64,000 nt of DNA, from positions 1 to 64,000 of IMG/VR virus record IMGVR_UViG_3300036827_000134, one strand, 5' to 3'. The stretch is from a virus. This document shows positions 56,711 to 64,000 of this stretch, piece after piece (within the stretch, counting starts at the first letter, position 1; the number at the start of each line of letters is the position of its first letter). The position numbers were made by a program, and so were the translations under genes. Below the pieces are notes generated by a model. It saw only the letters and a program-made list of their open reading frames with translations. It was not told where the DNA came from and ran no database searches.

Positions 56711-57057
56711 TGCATCAAGAAACAGAGGTGAAACAGCTGCATGGTCGGCGACTTTGTAAGGATTGTCGGTATATCATCCTGACCGATCATAGTCCGCAAT
56801 GTGGCCACTCAGGATCGACTGTTTGGCGGCATGATCTGGTTTTTGGCTCGCCGCCCGTTGTCGGGCGCCTCGCCTGCGTTGCGGTTCGAACCGGAAATGC
56901 ACGCTGCGGTGAGGAAGGCAAGTGGTGGTCGCCACCCGAAGGAGCGCGGCTGGAGAGCGTGGAGATTACCGCTTCTGGCGATGTTTCAAAGCAAGTAACC
57001 AGAGACGAATGGGCTGGGGATTATCGGGCAAACGGGGGTTATGATGGCACTCCGTGA
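56710..57057 (+). CDS. Zinc-type small protein in head operon
   Basis: 115 residues from ATG 56710 (TGATG-type coupling). 'LCKDCRYIILTDHSPQCGH', 'LACVAVRTGNARCGEEGKWW' form a four-Cys/His pattern similar to phage proteins reading 'C..C.......R.....CG..G..W'. Role unknown. The C-terminus overlaps the next gene by 17 bases. Confidence 0.65.
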   Translation: MHQETEVKQLHGRRLCKDCRYIILTDHSPQCGHSGSTVWRHDLVFGSPPVVGRLACVAVRTGNARCGEEGKWWSPPEGARLESVEITASGDVSKQVTRDEWAGDYRANGGYDGTP

Positions 57058-57679
57058 CATCCTCGCTGGCGAAGACAGCGACCAGCGCACCGCCGCCGAC
57101 GCCGCTTCGCATGGCCGGTCGATTACCGGTTTTTCTGGCCGTCACAGCGAAGTGACCGACCGATTCGCCGCGCGCGAGGGGCTGTTCGGTGGCACTACGC
57201 TGAACCCGACTCCGCCTCCGGCACCAGCGTCAACCGAACCGCCGTCACCGGCGCAGAACGTCAACGACCCGATCATCCCGTGGGACGCGCCCGCCCGTCG
57301 TCGCGGTCCCGATACGTTCGTGCGCGAACCGTTTGGCGATGCCGAGCAGCAACTCGCCTATGCGCTGCGGCCGGGATACCGCCGCTATTGGTTCAATGAC
57401 CGACCTGGCCGCATCAAACGCGCGATACAGGCCGGCTACGCGCACGTGGTCGACAGCGATACCGGTCAGCCCGTCGTCCGGACCACAGACGTGGTCGATG
57501 GACGCGGGCGTCAAAGCTACTTGATGGAACAACCAAACGAGTGGTATCAGCAGGATATGGCGAAGAACGCCAGACGACTTGCTGATCGCCTGAACGATAT
57601 TCGCAACGGCCGGGCAGGACCCGGATCAGAAGACAGTCGATACATCCCACAGCAGGGTATCCGTATCGAAGGTCGCTGA
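57041..57679 (+). CDS. Head-associated hypothetical protein
   Basis: 212 residues from ATG 57041. The N-terminal half is disordered (Pro/Ser-rich 52-80). The C-terminal half 'YALRPGYRRYWFNDRPGRIK RAIQAGYAHVVD' is compact and similar to small proteins found before decoration and capsid genes. No enzymatic sign. Confidence 0.6.
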   Translation: MMALRDILAGEDSDQRTAADAASHGRSITGFSGRHSEVTDRFAAREGLFGGTTLNPTPPPAPASTEPPSPAQNVNDPIIPWDAPARRRGPDTFVREPFGDAEQQLAYALRPGYRRYWFNDRPGRIKRAIQAGYAHVVDSDTGQPVVRTTDVVDGRGRQSYLMEQPNEWYQQDMAKNARRLADRLNDIRNGRAGPGSEDSRYIPQQGIRIEGR

Positions 57680-57801
57680 AGGCCCCCGCATAGCGGAGGG
57701 AAAGGGCAAGCAGCCCGACCGCCTAAAACCGTCCGCACAACGGCCCAGTGCAGGCCGATGCTGCTTTCCTTTATCCCGAACAATCTCAGGGGCTGCGACC
57801 C

Positions 57802-58413
57802 ATGGCCAACGCGAACACGCCGCGCGGCATCATTCCGTACGCCTACCGTTCCGGTGCGCCGTACAATGGAGCGGTGCGCACCTATTACGTTCCGGTGGGC
57901 AACGGTACCGCGCTCTATATCGGCGATCCGGTCATCCTGATCACCAACAGCGGCGACGGCAACGGCGTCCAGACCGTGGAGATCGCCACCGCCGGCAGCA
58001 CCACGACCACCATCGGGGTTGCGATTCTCGGCGCCTTCATGGGCCGATCGAATAACGCCGGTCAGTCCGTCATTACGCTGCGTCAGGAACAGAACGTCTA
58101 CCTCCCCGCGTCGACAGCGGCCTACGTGTACGTCTCCGACGATCCGACCTTGCTTTACGAGGTCCAGGAGGATTCGGTCGGTGGCGCACTCGCCTCCGGC
58201 GCTGCGGGCCGCAATGCCCCGCTCGTTGCTGGTGCCGGCTCGACCTTCACCAACTATTCCGGTTGGCAGCTGCAGTCGTCGAACCTCAACACGGCGGCGT
58301 ACCAGATGCGCATCGTGGAACTGCTGCAGCAGGCCGACAACGCCATCGGCGTCAATGCCAAGTGGCTCACGTACATCAACAACCACCCGTGGACACAGAC
58401 CACCGGCATCTGA
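57802..58413 (+). CDS. Capsid decoration-like protein
   Basis: 203 residues from ATG 57802. 'GIIPYAYRSGAPYNGAVRTY YVPVGNGTALYIGDPVIL', 'GVAILGAFMG' and 'VYVSDDPTLLYEVQED' are the beta-rich pattern of small structural proteins placed directly before the major capsid gene in many podo- and siphoviruses. It probably cements or decorates the capsid. The 122 bases upstream hold no gene. Confidence 0.7.
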   Translation: MANANTPRGIIPYAYRSGAPYNGAVRTYYVPVGNGTALYIGDPVILITNSGDGNGVQTVEIATAGSTTTTIGVAILGAFMGRSNNAGQSVITLRQEQNVYLPASTAAYVYVSDDPTLLYEVQEDSVGGALASGAAGRNAPLVAGAGSTFTNYSGWQLQSSNLNTAAYQMRIVELLQQADNAIGVNAKWLTYINNHPWTQTTGI

Positions 58414-58439
58414 TCGGCGCAGTCTGAGGAGAGCGACGT

Positions 58440-59348
58440 ATGGCAATCATAACTACGGGATCTCATCCTAAGGCTCTCTGGCCGGGCATTAAGGCATGGT
58501 GGGGACGGAGTTACTCCGAGCACGTTCCGGAGTACCCGGACCTCTTCGAAATCGACACGTCCGACAAGGCGTACGAAGAGGAGCCGGAAATCACCGGTTT
58601 CGGCCTCGCGCCCGTCAAACCGCAGGGTTCGCAGATCTTCTACGACACCGAGGTGCAGGGGCCGGTCAGCCGTTACACGCACGTGGCGTATGCGCTCGGC
58701 TACATCGTCACCTTCGAAGAGTTGCGTGACGACCTCTACGAGGTGGTGTCGCGCCGCCGTGCGCAGCAGCTGGCGTTCTCGATGCGCCAGACGAAGGAGA
58801 ACATCCTGGCGGCGGTCTACAACCAGGGCTTCAACAGCAGCTTCCCCGGCGCCGACGGCCAGCAGCTGTTCTCCCCGGCGCATCCGACCCTGTCGGGCAG
58901 TCAGTCGAACCTACTGACGGTGGCAGCGGACATGTCGGAAACGGCGGTTGAGGATCTCTGCATCCAGATCATGCAGATGACCAACAACCGCGGGCTGAAG
59001 ATCAGCGGCCTGCCGCAGAGCCTCAACCTGCCGCCGCAGCTGTGGTTCGACGGCAACCGGATCTATCACTCGGTGTTGCAGAACGACACCGCCAACAATG
59101 CGATCAACGTGCTGCGCGCCACTGGTGCCTTCCCGAAAGGGATCAAGATCAACCACTACTTCTCGTCCGGCACGGCGTGGTTCATCCGCACGAATATCCC
59201 GCGTGGCATTCAGTACTTCGGGCGTGATGAGATAACCTTCGATCAAGACAATGATTTCGACACAAAGAACGCAAAAGCTGCGTGTTATGAACGGTACAGC
59301 GCCTTCTGGTCAGACTGGCGTGGAGCTTACGGGACCCCTGGGGTGTGA
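58440..59348 (+). CDS. Major capsid protein
   Basis: 302 residues. 'LWPGIKAWWGRSYSEHVPEY PDLFEIDTSDKAYEEE' and 'EVQGPVSRYTHVAYALGYIV TFEELRDDLY' are typical of HK97-fold capsid proteins of the Mu gpT-like group. An A-domain-like region ('LNLPPQLWFDGNRIYHSVLQ', 'IKINHYFSSGTAWFIRTNIP RG') follows. It is preceded by scaffold and decoration genes and followed by an intrinsic terminator, as expected for the most abundant product. Confidence 0.85.
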   Translation: MAIITTGSHPKALWPGIKAWWGRSYSEHVPEYPDLFEIDTSDKAYEEEPEITGFGLAPVKPQGSQIFYDTEVQGPVSRYTHVAYALGYIVTFEELRDDLYEVVSRRRAQQLAFSMRQTKENILAAVYNQGFNSSFPGADGQQLFSPAHPTLSGSQSNLLTVAADMSETAVEDLCIQIMQMTNNRGLKISGLPQSLNLPPQLWFDGNRIYHSVLQNDTANNAINVLRATGAFPKGIKINHYFSSGTAWFIRTNIPRGIQYFGRDEITFDQDNDFDTKNAKAACYERYSAFWSDWRGAYGTPGV

Positions 59349-59375
59349 TATAAGTCCCATATGATACAAGGAACT

Positions 59376-59399
59376 GGCGCCAAATGGCGCCTTTTCTTT
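59376..59399 (+). terminator. Intrinsic terminator after the major capsid gene
   Basis: GGCGCC (59376-59381), AAAT loop, GGCGCC (59386-59391), then TTTTCTTT. This is a strong Rho-independent terminator shape placed just after the capsid gene. Confidence 0.85.
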
Positions 59400-59452
59400 G
59401 TTTGACACACATAATGCAATATGGCATCCTTGGTCTCGAAAGGATGCTATTT

Positions 59453-60181
59453 ATGTTGTGTTCGAACTGTCAGGAAAGGCCAATTTTCGCGAAATCGGTA
59501 TGCCAAAGGTGTTACTGGCGGCTACGTCGTACCGGCTCGCTCGAGCGCACCAATGTTCAGAACCTTGGGCGAACTTGTTCCGTCGAGGGATGCAGCAAGG
59601 CAGCTCACGCCAAAGGGATGTGCTCGACTCACTACGAGGACTCACGCCATCCGCTCAACCACCTGTGGCGCTTACTTCGGAGTCGAAATGTAGATGCCTA
59701 TCCGTTCTCATGGAACCGCTTCGACTCTTTTTTGGCTGATGTGGGAGAGCGTCCCCACCCGCGTTCGCAGCTCCGTCGCATCAGAACAGACGAACCGTTC
59801 TCGAAAGACAACTTTCATTGGACGGCGCCGATCAAAGTCGGACGGGATCATTTAAGCAAGAAAGGAAGAACTGTTTATAACAGAGAGCATCACTTGCAAC
59901 GAAAGTTCAAAATCAGCGGGGAGGAATATGCGGCCCTACTGATCGCACAAGGCGGCGGTTGCGCAATATGCGGAGGCAAGGAGACTCATGCTTATCTGAG
60001 CGGCAAGGTCAAAGATCTTTCGGTTGATCACGACCACGCAACCAGCACAGTGCGCGGTCTTCTTTGTACGAACTGTAATCAGGGGATCGGACGCCTGCAG
60101 GATTCACCGAATCTGCTTCGCAGGGCCGCCGACTATCTTGACCGCCACAAAACTTGCGCGTCCGAGCCAAATTCCCCATAA
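59453..60181 (+). CDS. Endonuclease VII-like / HNH-type endonuclease
   Basis: 242 residues from ATG 59453 (GAAAGG upstream). Two N-terminal zinc motifs, 'CSNCQERPIFAKSVCQRCYW' and 'CSVEGCSKAAHAKGMCSTHY', are followed by the recombination-endonuclease-VII pattern 'CAICGGKE', 'LSVDHDHATSTVRGLLCTNC NQGIG' and 'NLLRRAADYL'. In phage genomes such genes act as resolvases or, when free-standing beside capsid genes as here, as mobile endonucleases. The terminator upstream separates it from the capsid gene. Confidence 0.88.
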   Translation: MLCSNCQERPIFAKSVCQRCYWRLRRTGSLERTNVQNLGRTCSVEGCSKAAHAKGMCSTHYEDSRHPLNHLWRLLRSRNVDAYPFSWNRFDSFLADVGERPHPRSQLRRIRTDEPFSKDNFHWTAPIKVGRDHLSKKGRTVYNREHHLQRKFKISGEEYAALLIAQGGGCAICGGKETHAYLSGKVKDLSVDHDHATSTVRGLLCTNCNQGIGRLQDSPNLLRRAADYLDRHKTCASEPNSP

Positions 60182-60197
60182 CGACGCGTCACCGTAA

Positions 60198-60251
60198 GGA
60201 GCGCGTGGCACGGACCGGGGATCGTCCTCGGTTGTCCCGGCGCCGCGCTCC
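60198..60251. other. Nested inverted repeat in intergenic space
   Basis: GGAGCGCG (60198-60205) pairs perfectly with CGCGCTCC (60244-60251); inside, CCGGG pairs with CCCGG. No T-run follows. It lies just before the His-tailed small gene. Confidence 0.55.
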
Positions 60252-60289
60252 CTGTGACTGCGGCATCCTCTTGGGGAAGGATTGTCGTT

Positions 60290-60475
60290 ATGGCTGAAAG
60301 TAAAGCAGAGCACCGCAAGGCTGGCAAAAAGGGCGAGCGGGCCGAACCGCGCGCCGCGAAGGCCAAGGGTGGTCGCGACTCGCACAAGCATCTCGAGCGC
60401 GCGGCCGAGGCGAAGCATGGCGGCAAGAAGGCCGGCCACATGCACCACCACCATCATCACCATCATCACCATTGA
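60290..60475 (+). CDS. Small basic protein with natural ten-histidine tail
   Basis: 61 residues from ATG 60290. Lys/Arg/Ala/Glu-rich helix ('AEHRKAGKKGERAEPRAAKA') followed by 'HKHLERAAEAKHGGKKAGHM' and ten consecutive His at the C-terminus. Metal or nucleic-acid binding is suggested. The codons alternate CAC/CAT, so the run is not a simple DNA repeat slip. Confidence 0.6.
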   Translation: MAESKAEHRKAGKKGERAEPRAAKAKGGRDSHKHLERAAEAKHGGKKAGHMHHHHHHHHHH

Positions 60476-60535
60476 TTGATTTGACCTGACGTTGCTGCGG
60501 CGTATCCTGGGCATCTCGCCACAGGAGGCACCGCG

Positions 60536-60937
60536 GTGTTTATCGTTCGGATCAATCACAAGAACGGCCTTTACCTCGAGTTCCTGTTCCTGGATCCGGG
60601 TCGCGCCGAGGCCTGCGCCAAAACCTGCGCGGAGGCTCGGCTGCGCGGCAACTCTCATCCGCCCAAGGAGGCCAGTTGCGAGGTCCGCGACGATGCCGGC
60701 CGGCAAACCTGGCTTGACGGTTCGCAGATGAACACCGTCCAACTCGTCGCTCTCGAGGAAGAGGTGAAATTCAACACCCGGATGAAGGTGGTCGCCGACA
60801 TCACTGCGCGGCAGTGGCTGCAGGACATGGGGTTGGCCGACCATCCGGCGGTCACCGACGGCGCGCCCAATGGCCGCAACGCACCAGCGCCGGAGCCGAT
60901 CCACGAACTGCCGGCGATCGGCACGTTTTCCTCCTGA
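60536..60937 (+). CDS. Hypothetical protein
   Basis: 133 residues from GTG 60536 (AGGAGG upstream). 'FIVRINHKNGLYLEFLFLDP', 'CEVRDDAGRQTWLDGSQMNT VQLVALEEEVKFNTRMKVV' indicate a beta/helix fold. Unknown; part of the late operon. Confidence 0.6.
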   Translation: MFIVRINHKNGLYLEFLFLDPGRAEACAKTCAEARLRGNSHPPKEASCEVRDDAGRQTWLDGSQMNTVQLVALEEEVKFNTRMKVVADITARQWLQDMGLADHPAVTDGAPNGRNAPAPEPIHELPAIGTFSS

Positions 60938-61070
60938 CGGCATGATTGCGGGCGCTTGCCCGTTCTGCCATTTATGCGCGTATCGGCAAGGAGCCGGACT
61001 GCCAACCGTGTCCCAAGATGGTTGAGTCCCGGCGCACATCCGGGAGGCACATACCCGGAGCACCGCTGCT

Positions 61071-62051
61071 ATGCCGCGTTTCACCAATTATCCGAACGGC
61101 ATCACCTCGCTTGGCATCCCGACCTTCGGTACGGGCTTTCTGCCGCCGTTCACCGGCAACTATTTCTTTGTCCAGGAGACCACGACGGCAGGCGTCGCGG
61201 CCGGCGAGGGCACCGCGCAAAAGCCGTTCAACACGATCCAGCAGGCGCTGGCGCAATGCGTCTCCGGCAACAACGACGTCATCTTCCTGACCGGAACCGT
61301 CCATGTCACGGCGCCGATCGTATGGAACCTGAACAACACGCATCTGATCGGCGTGTGCTCGCCGTTGAAGCGGGGCAAGAGGGCGCGCGTCTCGGTCAGC
61401 GGAGCAACACCGTTCTCCTATCTGTTCGACGTGTCGGCGACCGGTTGTCTGTTTCAGAATTTCGGCACGTTTTACGGCTTCCCGACCACTGGCGCGACGA
61501 CGCCGATCTGCTGGCACACCACGGGCGGCCGGAATACCTACAACAACGTGGAGTTCCTCGGATTCGGAGACGCGACCGTCACCACCGGGACCGCCAACCA
61601 GACGGGCGCGCGTGCATTCCAAATGAACGGCAGCACCGGAGAGTCGACGTTCCGAAACTGCGTGTTTGGGGTCGATACGGTGCAGCGCGGCGCAGCGAAT
61701 TATACTTTGGAGGTTGCCGGCGGAGCGCCACGCCTGACCTTCGAGAACTGCGATTTCGAGTCCGATCTGGCGGCTGGCGGATCGGCCAGCAGCCATGTGC
61801 TGATCGGCGCCGACGGCATTGACCGTTACTGCAAATTCCAGAATTGCACCTTCATCAGCGACACACTGTCGGGCGGCACGGCGATGGCCCAGGCGTTCAA
61901 TGTGAATGCGGCGGCGGGCGGCGTCGTCATGCTGGACTTCTGCACGTCGTTCGGCGTGACGGCATGGGAGACCTCGGCCAGCAACAGCGTTTTCAACAAC
62001 ATGATCATCCCGACAGCAAATGGCACTGGCGGAAAGATGCTGGTGATCTAA
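61071..62051 (+). CDS. Right-handed beta-helix virion protein
   Basis: 326 residues. 'GEGTAQKPFNTIQQALAQC' is the usual entry to pectate-lyase-like beta helices. Repeated turns such as 'NTYNNVEFLGFGD', 'STFRNCVFGVD', 'LTFENCDFESD' and 'CKFQNCTFISD' (with Asn ladders) mark the coils. No obvious catalytic acids. It could be a spike or a head fibre anchored to the capsid. Coupled to the next gene with a one-base gap. Confidence 0.75.
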   Translation: MPRFTNYPNGITSLGIPTFGTGFLPPFTGNYFFVQETTTAGVAAGEGTAQKPFNTIQQALAQCVSGNNDVIFLTGTVHVTAPIVWNLNNTHLIGVCSPLKRGKRARVSVSGATPFSYLFDVSATGCLFQNFGTFYGFPTTGATTPICWHTTGGRNTYNNVEFLGFGDATVTTGTANQTGARAFQMNGSTGESTFRNCVFGVDTVQRGAANYTLEVAGGAPRLTFENCDFESDLAAGGSASSHVLIGADGIDRYCKFQNCTFISDTLSGGTAMAQAFNVNAAAGGVVMLDFCTSFGVTAWETSASNSVFNNMIIPTANGTGGKMLVI

Positions 62052-62052
62052 A

Positions 62053-62361
62053 ATGCGGCCGGTCACAGTCACCACGACGGATGCATCGGGGGGAACGAAA
62101 AATAGTTCCCCCATTCCGATGGACTATAATGCGTCCGTTGCATTCAACGTCGGGATCACCTGCATCGTCACGGGAAGCGTGACCTATTCGGTGCAGCATT
62201 CGAACGACAATTCGAACTGGATCAACAACGCCAACATCGCCTCCGCAACCAGCAGCCTGGACACCAACTACATGTTTCCGGTGAAGTACATCCGGCTACA
62301 GCAAACGGCCGGCAGCGGTTCGGTGACGATGACGGTGATCCAAACCGGGCCGGCTCGATGA
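62053..62361 (+). CDS. Small beta-sandwich virion protein
   Basis: 102 residues: 'PVTVTTTDASGGTKNSSPIP MDYNASVAFNVGITCIVTGS VTYSVQHSNDNSNW' then 'MFPVKYIRLQQTAGSGSVTM TVIQTG'. Small proteins of this type are common beside capsid genes in podoviruses and are probable capsid or fibre components. Overlaps the glycine-rich fibre gene by 4 bases. Confidence 0.72.
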   Translation: MRPVTVTTTDASGGTKNSSPIPMDYNASVAFNVGITCIVTGSVTYSVQHSNDNSNWINNANIASATSSLDTNYMFPVKYIRLQQTAGSGSVTMTVIQTGPAR

Positions 62362-63614
62362 GCGGCGGCGGTCTTTCTCTCCCCGGCGAAGGACTATCGC
62401 TTGTTCCCGGATCCAGCGGCACCGGCGCGTGGAATGCTGGCACGGTCAATGCACTGAACACGCTGCAATTGGTCATAAATTCCGGTACGCTTTCATTCAC
62501 GAACAATCCGACGGTTGCGGCGGAAACAATCGGTTCGATCACTGTGGGCGCTGCCTCTGGCGGTCCGATCGTCACCTCTGGATCGGGAGCGCCTGGCGCA
62601 ACTTTACCTTCGGGTTCGCTTTATCTCCGCACCAACGGGACAACCGATACTCAGGCTTATCTTTCTGCCGGCGCAGGTGTTTGGACGGGTATCGCTACCC
62701 AGACCGAAGACGTTCAGATTTTCACCGGTTCCGGCACCTGGACCAAACCAGCCTGGGCGACGGCCAACAGCGAAACGCAGATTTTCGCGATCGGCGGCGG
62801 CGGCGGCGGCGGCGGCGGTTCGCAGCAAACCCTAGGAACCACCGGATCAGGCGGCGCAGCGGGCGGCGGCGGCGCGGCCCTGTCGGATGTTTTTCAAACG
62901 TCGGCGCTTGCTGCAACCGTGACGGTAACGATTGCGGCAGGAGGGACCGCCGGGGCTGGCGGCAGTTCTGGCGCAGGCGGCAACGGTGGCGCGGGCGGTA
63001 ATACCACGTTCGGCGCCATCCTGACCGCTTTCGGCGGCGGCGGCGGCGGCGGCGGCACCACAGCCGGTAATGCTGGCGGCGGCGCAAGTGGTGGGATTTT
63101 CGTTGCTGGCGCGTCTGGTGCTGGCGCTGCTGCGGGCGCGCAGAGTATCAGCCTTGCGTCTACGGGGGGAGGTAGCGCGGCAAATGGGGTTCAAAATCCT
63201 GTTTGCAATAATGCTTCGGGTTCGGGGGCCAGCCCCGCACAAGGCTTCGCGGGTTGGGGTGTCAACACGGTGGGAGGATCGGCGGGCGGCGGTCCACTGC
63301 TTATCGCAAGCGCAGGCAACGGAGCAATCGGTGGCGCGGCGATTGGCAGAAACGCCAGCGCAGGCGGATCGTCGGCGGCAACCGGAACCGCTGGCGCGGG
63401 AGGAAATGCCCTAGGCGATGGTGCTTTATTGGCTCACACTACCGGGGCTGCTGGTGGTGGCGGTAATTCCGGCGGCACAGGGGGCGCGGGCGGCACTGCT
63501 GGAGCGAATGCTTTTGGTGCTGGCGGTGGCGGTGGCGGTGCCGGGACGGTCGCGGGCGGTGCCGGCGGCGTCGGATGCCCAGGCTACTGCGTCGTGATCA
63601 CGAGGGGTGTGTGA
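62358..63614 (+). CDS. Glycine-rich fibre/adhesin protein (long)
   Basis: 418 residues. N-terminal beta part (1-110, 'LPSGSLYLRTNGTTDTQAYL'), then 'DVQIFTGSGTWTKPAWATAN', the standard opening of phage glycine-rich domains. About 250 residues with up to ten consecutive Gly follow, ending 'GYCVVITRGV'. It pairs with the shorter relative at 1526-2548. Likely receptor recognition through polyglycine-II helices (known for related adhesins). Confidence 0.78.
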   Translation: MSGGGLSLPGEGLSLVPGSSGTGAWNAGTVNALNTLQLVINSGTLSFTNNPTVAAETIGSITVGAASGGPIVTSGSGAPGATLPSGSLYLRTNGTTDTQAYLSAGAGVWTGIATQTEDVQIFTGSGTWTKPAWATANSETQIFAIGGGGGGGGGSQQTLGTTGSGGAAGGGGAALSDVFQTSALAATVTVTIAAGGTAGAGGSSGAGGNGGAGGNTTFGAILTAFGGGGGGGGTTAGNAGGGASGGIFVAGASGAGAAAGAQSISLASTGGGSAANGVQNPVCNNASGSGASPAQGFAGWGVNTVGGSAGGGPLLIASAGNGAIGGAAIGRNASAGGSSAATGTAGAGGNALGDGALLAHTTGAAGGGGNSGGTGGAGGTAGANAFGAGGGGGGAGTVAGGAGGVGCPGYCVVITRGV

Positions 63615-63925
63615 TGGCGGTTTATGTCCTCGTTGCCACTGTTCCTTGGCACGCACCTGACGGCACAACGCAGGCTCCAGGGACGGTTGCACAGCGAATT
63701 GTCTGGGATGGCGTGACGCCCTATGAGCCGCCCACGGGTTTTTCGATCCAACCTTGGACCAACCAGGTGCAATACGCACCGGTGTTTGCCCCTGATCCGC
63801 CATCTGCACAGAGCGTCCTTGCCGGCCTCTCGCTGGCGGAGGTCACCCAACTCAAAACGCAGGCTGACGCGGTGGTGGCAAATCCTGCTCAGCAACAAGC
63901 AAGCAACGCGTCGTCATTGACTTAG
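63614..63925 (+). CDS. Small fibre-associated protein
   Basis: 103 residues, start overlapping the fibre stop (TGATG). 'LVATVPWHAPDGTTQAPGTV AQRIVWDGVTPYEPPTGFSI' precedes a helical end 'LSLAEVTQLKTQADAVVANP'. Its 3' 40 bases are repeated at position 1. A fibre assembly helper or tail protein is likely from position only. Confidence 0.65.
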   Translation: MAVYVLVATVPWHAPDGTTQAPGTVAQRIVWDGVTPYEPPTGFSIQPWTNQVQYAPVFAPDPPSAQSVLAGLSLAEVTQLKTQADAVVANPAQQQASNASSLT

Positions 63926-64000
63926 GAGCCAGGGCCATGGCTGACGACCGTCACTTTATTGGCGGAGATAACTATATTTTAGACGATATCTCAGGTTTTA
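63886..64000. repeat. Direct terminal repeat, right copy
   Basis: Identical to bases 1-115. If the source continued 12 bases further, the overlap would be 127 bp, a common assembler k-mer, so it may be an assembly signature of a circular molecule rather than a biological repeat. Confidence 0.95.

Noticed and set aside
60942-61025. 27-codon ORF 'MIAGACPFCHLCAY...'
   Set aside because: It has CxxC-like spacing but is very short, without clear coupling, and other frames across the gap are equally open.
1-64000. tRNA genes, CRISPR arrays, transposases, integrase
   Set aside because: No cloverleaf with a T-loop signature, regular spaced repeats, DDE/IS elements or tyrosine/serine integrase catalytic motifs were noticed by reading. 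A tRNA or covariance scan would settle the RNA part.

Overview
The window looks like one complete genome unit of a tailed phage with a short, P22-like (podovirus-type) virion. The first 115 bases (1-115) recur exactly as the last 115 (63886-64000), so the sequence closes on itself and the unit is 63,885 bp: either a circularised assembly or a genome with redundant ends. Genes are densely packed, with many ATGA/GTGA/TGATG stop-start overlaps and high GC. The host is most likely an alphaproteobacterium. Two proteins resemble the alphaproteobacterial cell-cycle regulator GcrA, and two promoter-like regions resemble the Caulobacter-type sigma-70 pattern (TTGACC-like, then GCTANAWC-like). These points are inference; no database was searched.

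Layout. 1-20349 (+): fibres, the P22 gp4/gp10-like connector and stabilisation proteins, tail proteins, a dioxygenase-cupin pair, three ejection (internal virion) proteins including one with a transglycosylase domain, a tail-collar fibre, then a probable lysis cassette (spanin pair, holin candidate, lipoprotein, metal-site protein). 20356-31639 (mostly -): early DNA-metabolism region with a large conserved protein of possible annealing function, DnaQ-like exonuclease, coiled-coil accessory protein, DNA methyltransferase and replication-type protein. A plus-strand Cro/YdaS regulator and a RuvC-like resolvase sit inside it. 31640-31940: divergent control region with two strong hairpins. 31941-35595 (+): GcrA-like and other regulators, a SLOG-fold protein, and a ~600-nt protein-free stretch rich in hairpins (33041-33640). 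35592-38467 (-): an operon of very small proteins, several of them single membrane segments. 38543-48761 (mainly +): small terminase followed by about 10 kb of small accessory genes, with a short minus-strand pair at 44192-45189. 49406-63925 (+): large terminase, portal, GroES-like protein, a probable Acb2-type anti-CBASS protein, scaffold, decoration protein, major capsid protein, beta-helix protein and a glycine-rich fibre, running back into position 1.

Seven free-standing HNH-type endonucleases are scattered between essential genes (connector, stabilisation protein, recombination genes, both terminase subunits, capsid), pointing to heavy colonisation by homing endonucleases. No integrase, tRNA, CRISPR array, DNA polymerase or helicase was recognised.

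Points most worth checking: the gp10-like stabilisation protein, split into two ORFs with a SPRY-like module at the junction; the structured RNA candidate; the SD-masking hairpin/pseudoknot at 45192-45251; the repeated TTAACNGTTAA sites; and the duplicated block that has an HNH gene spliced onto its edge.
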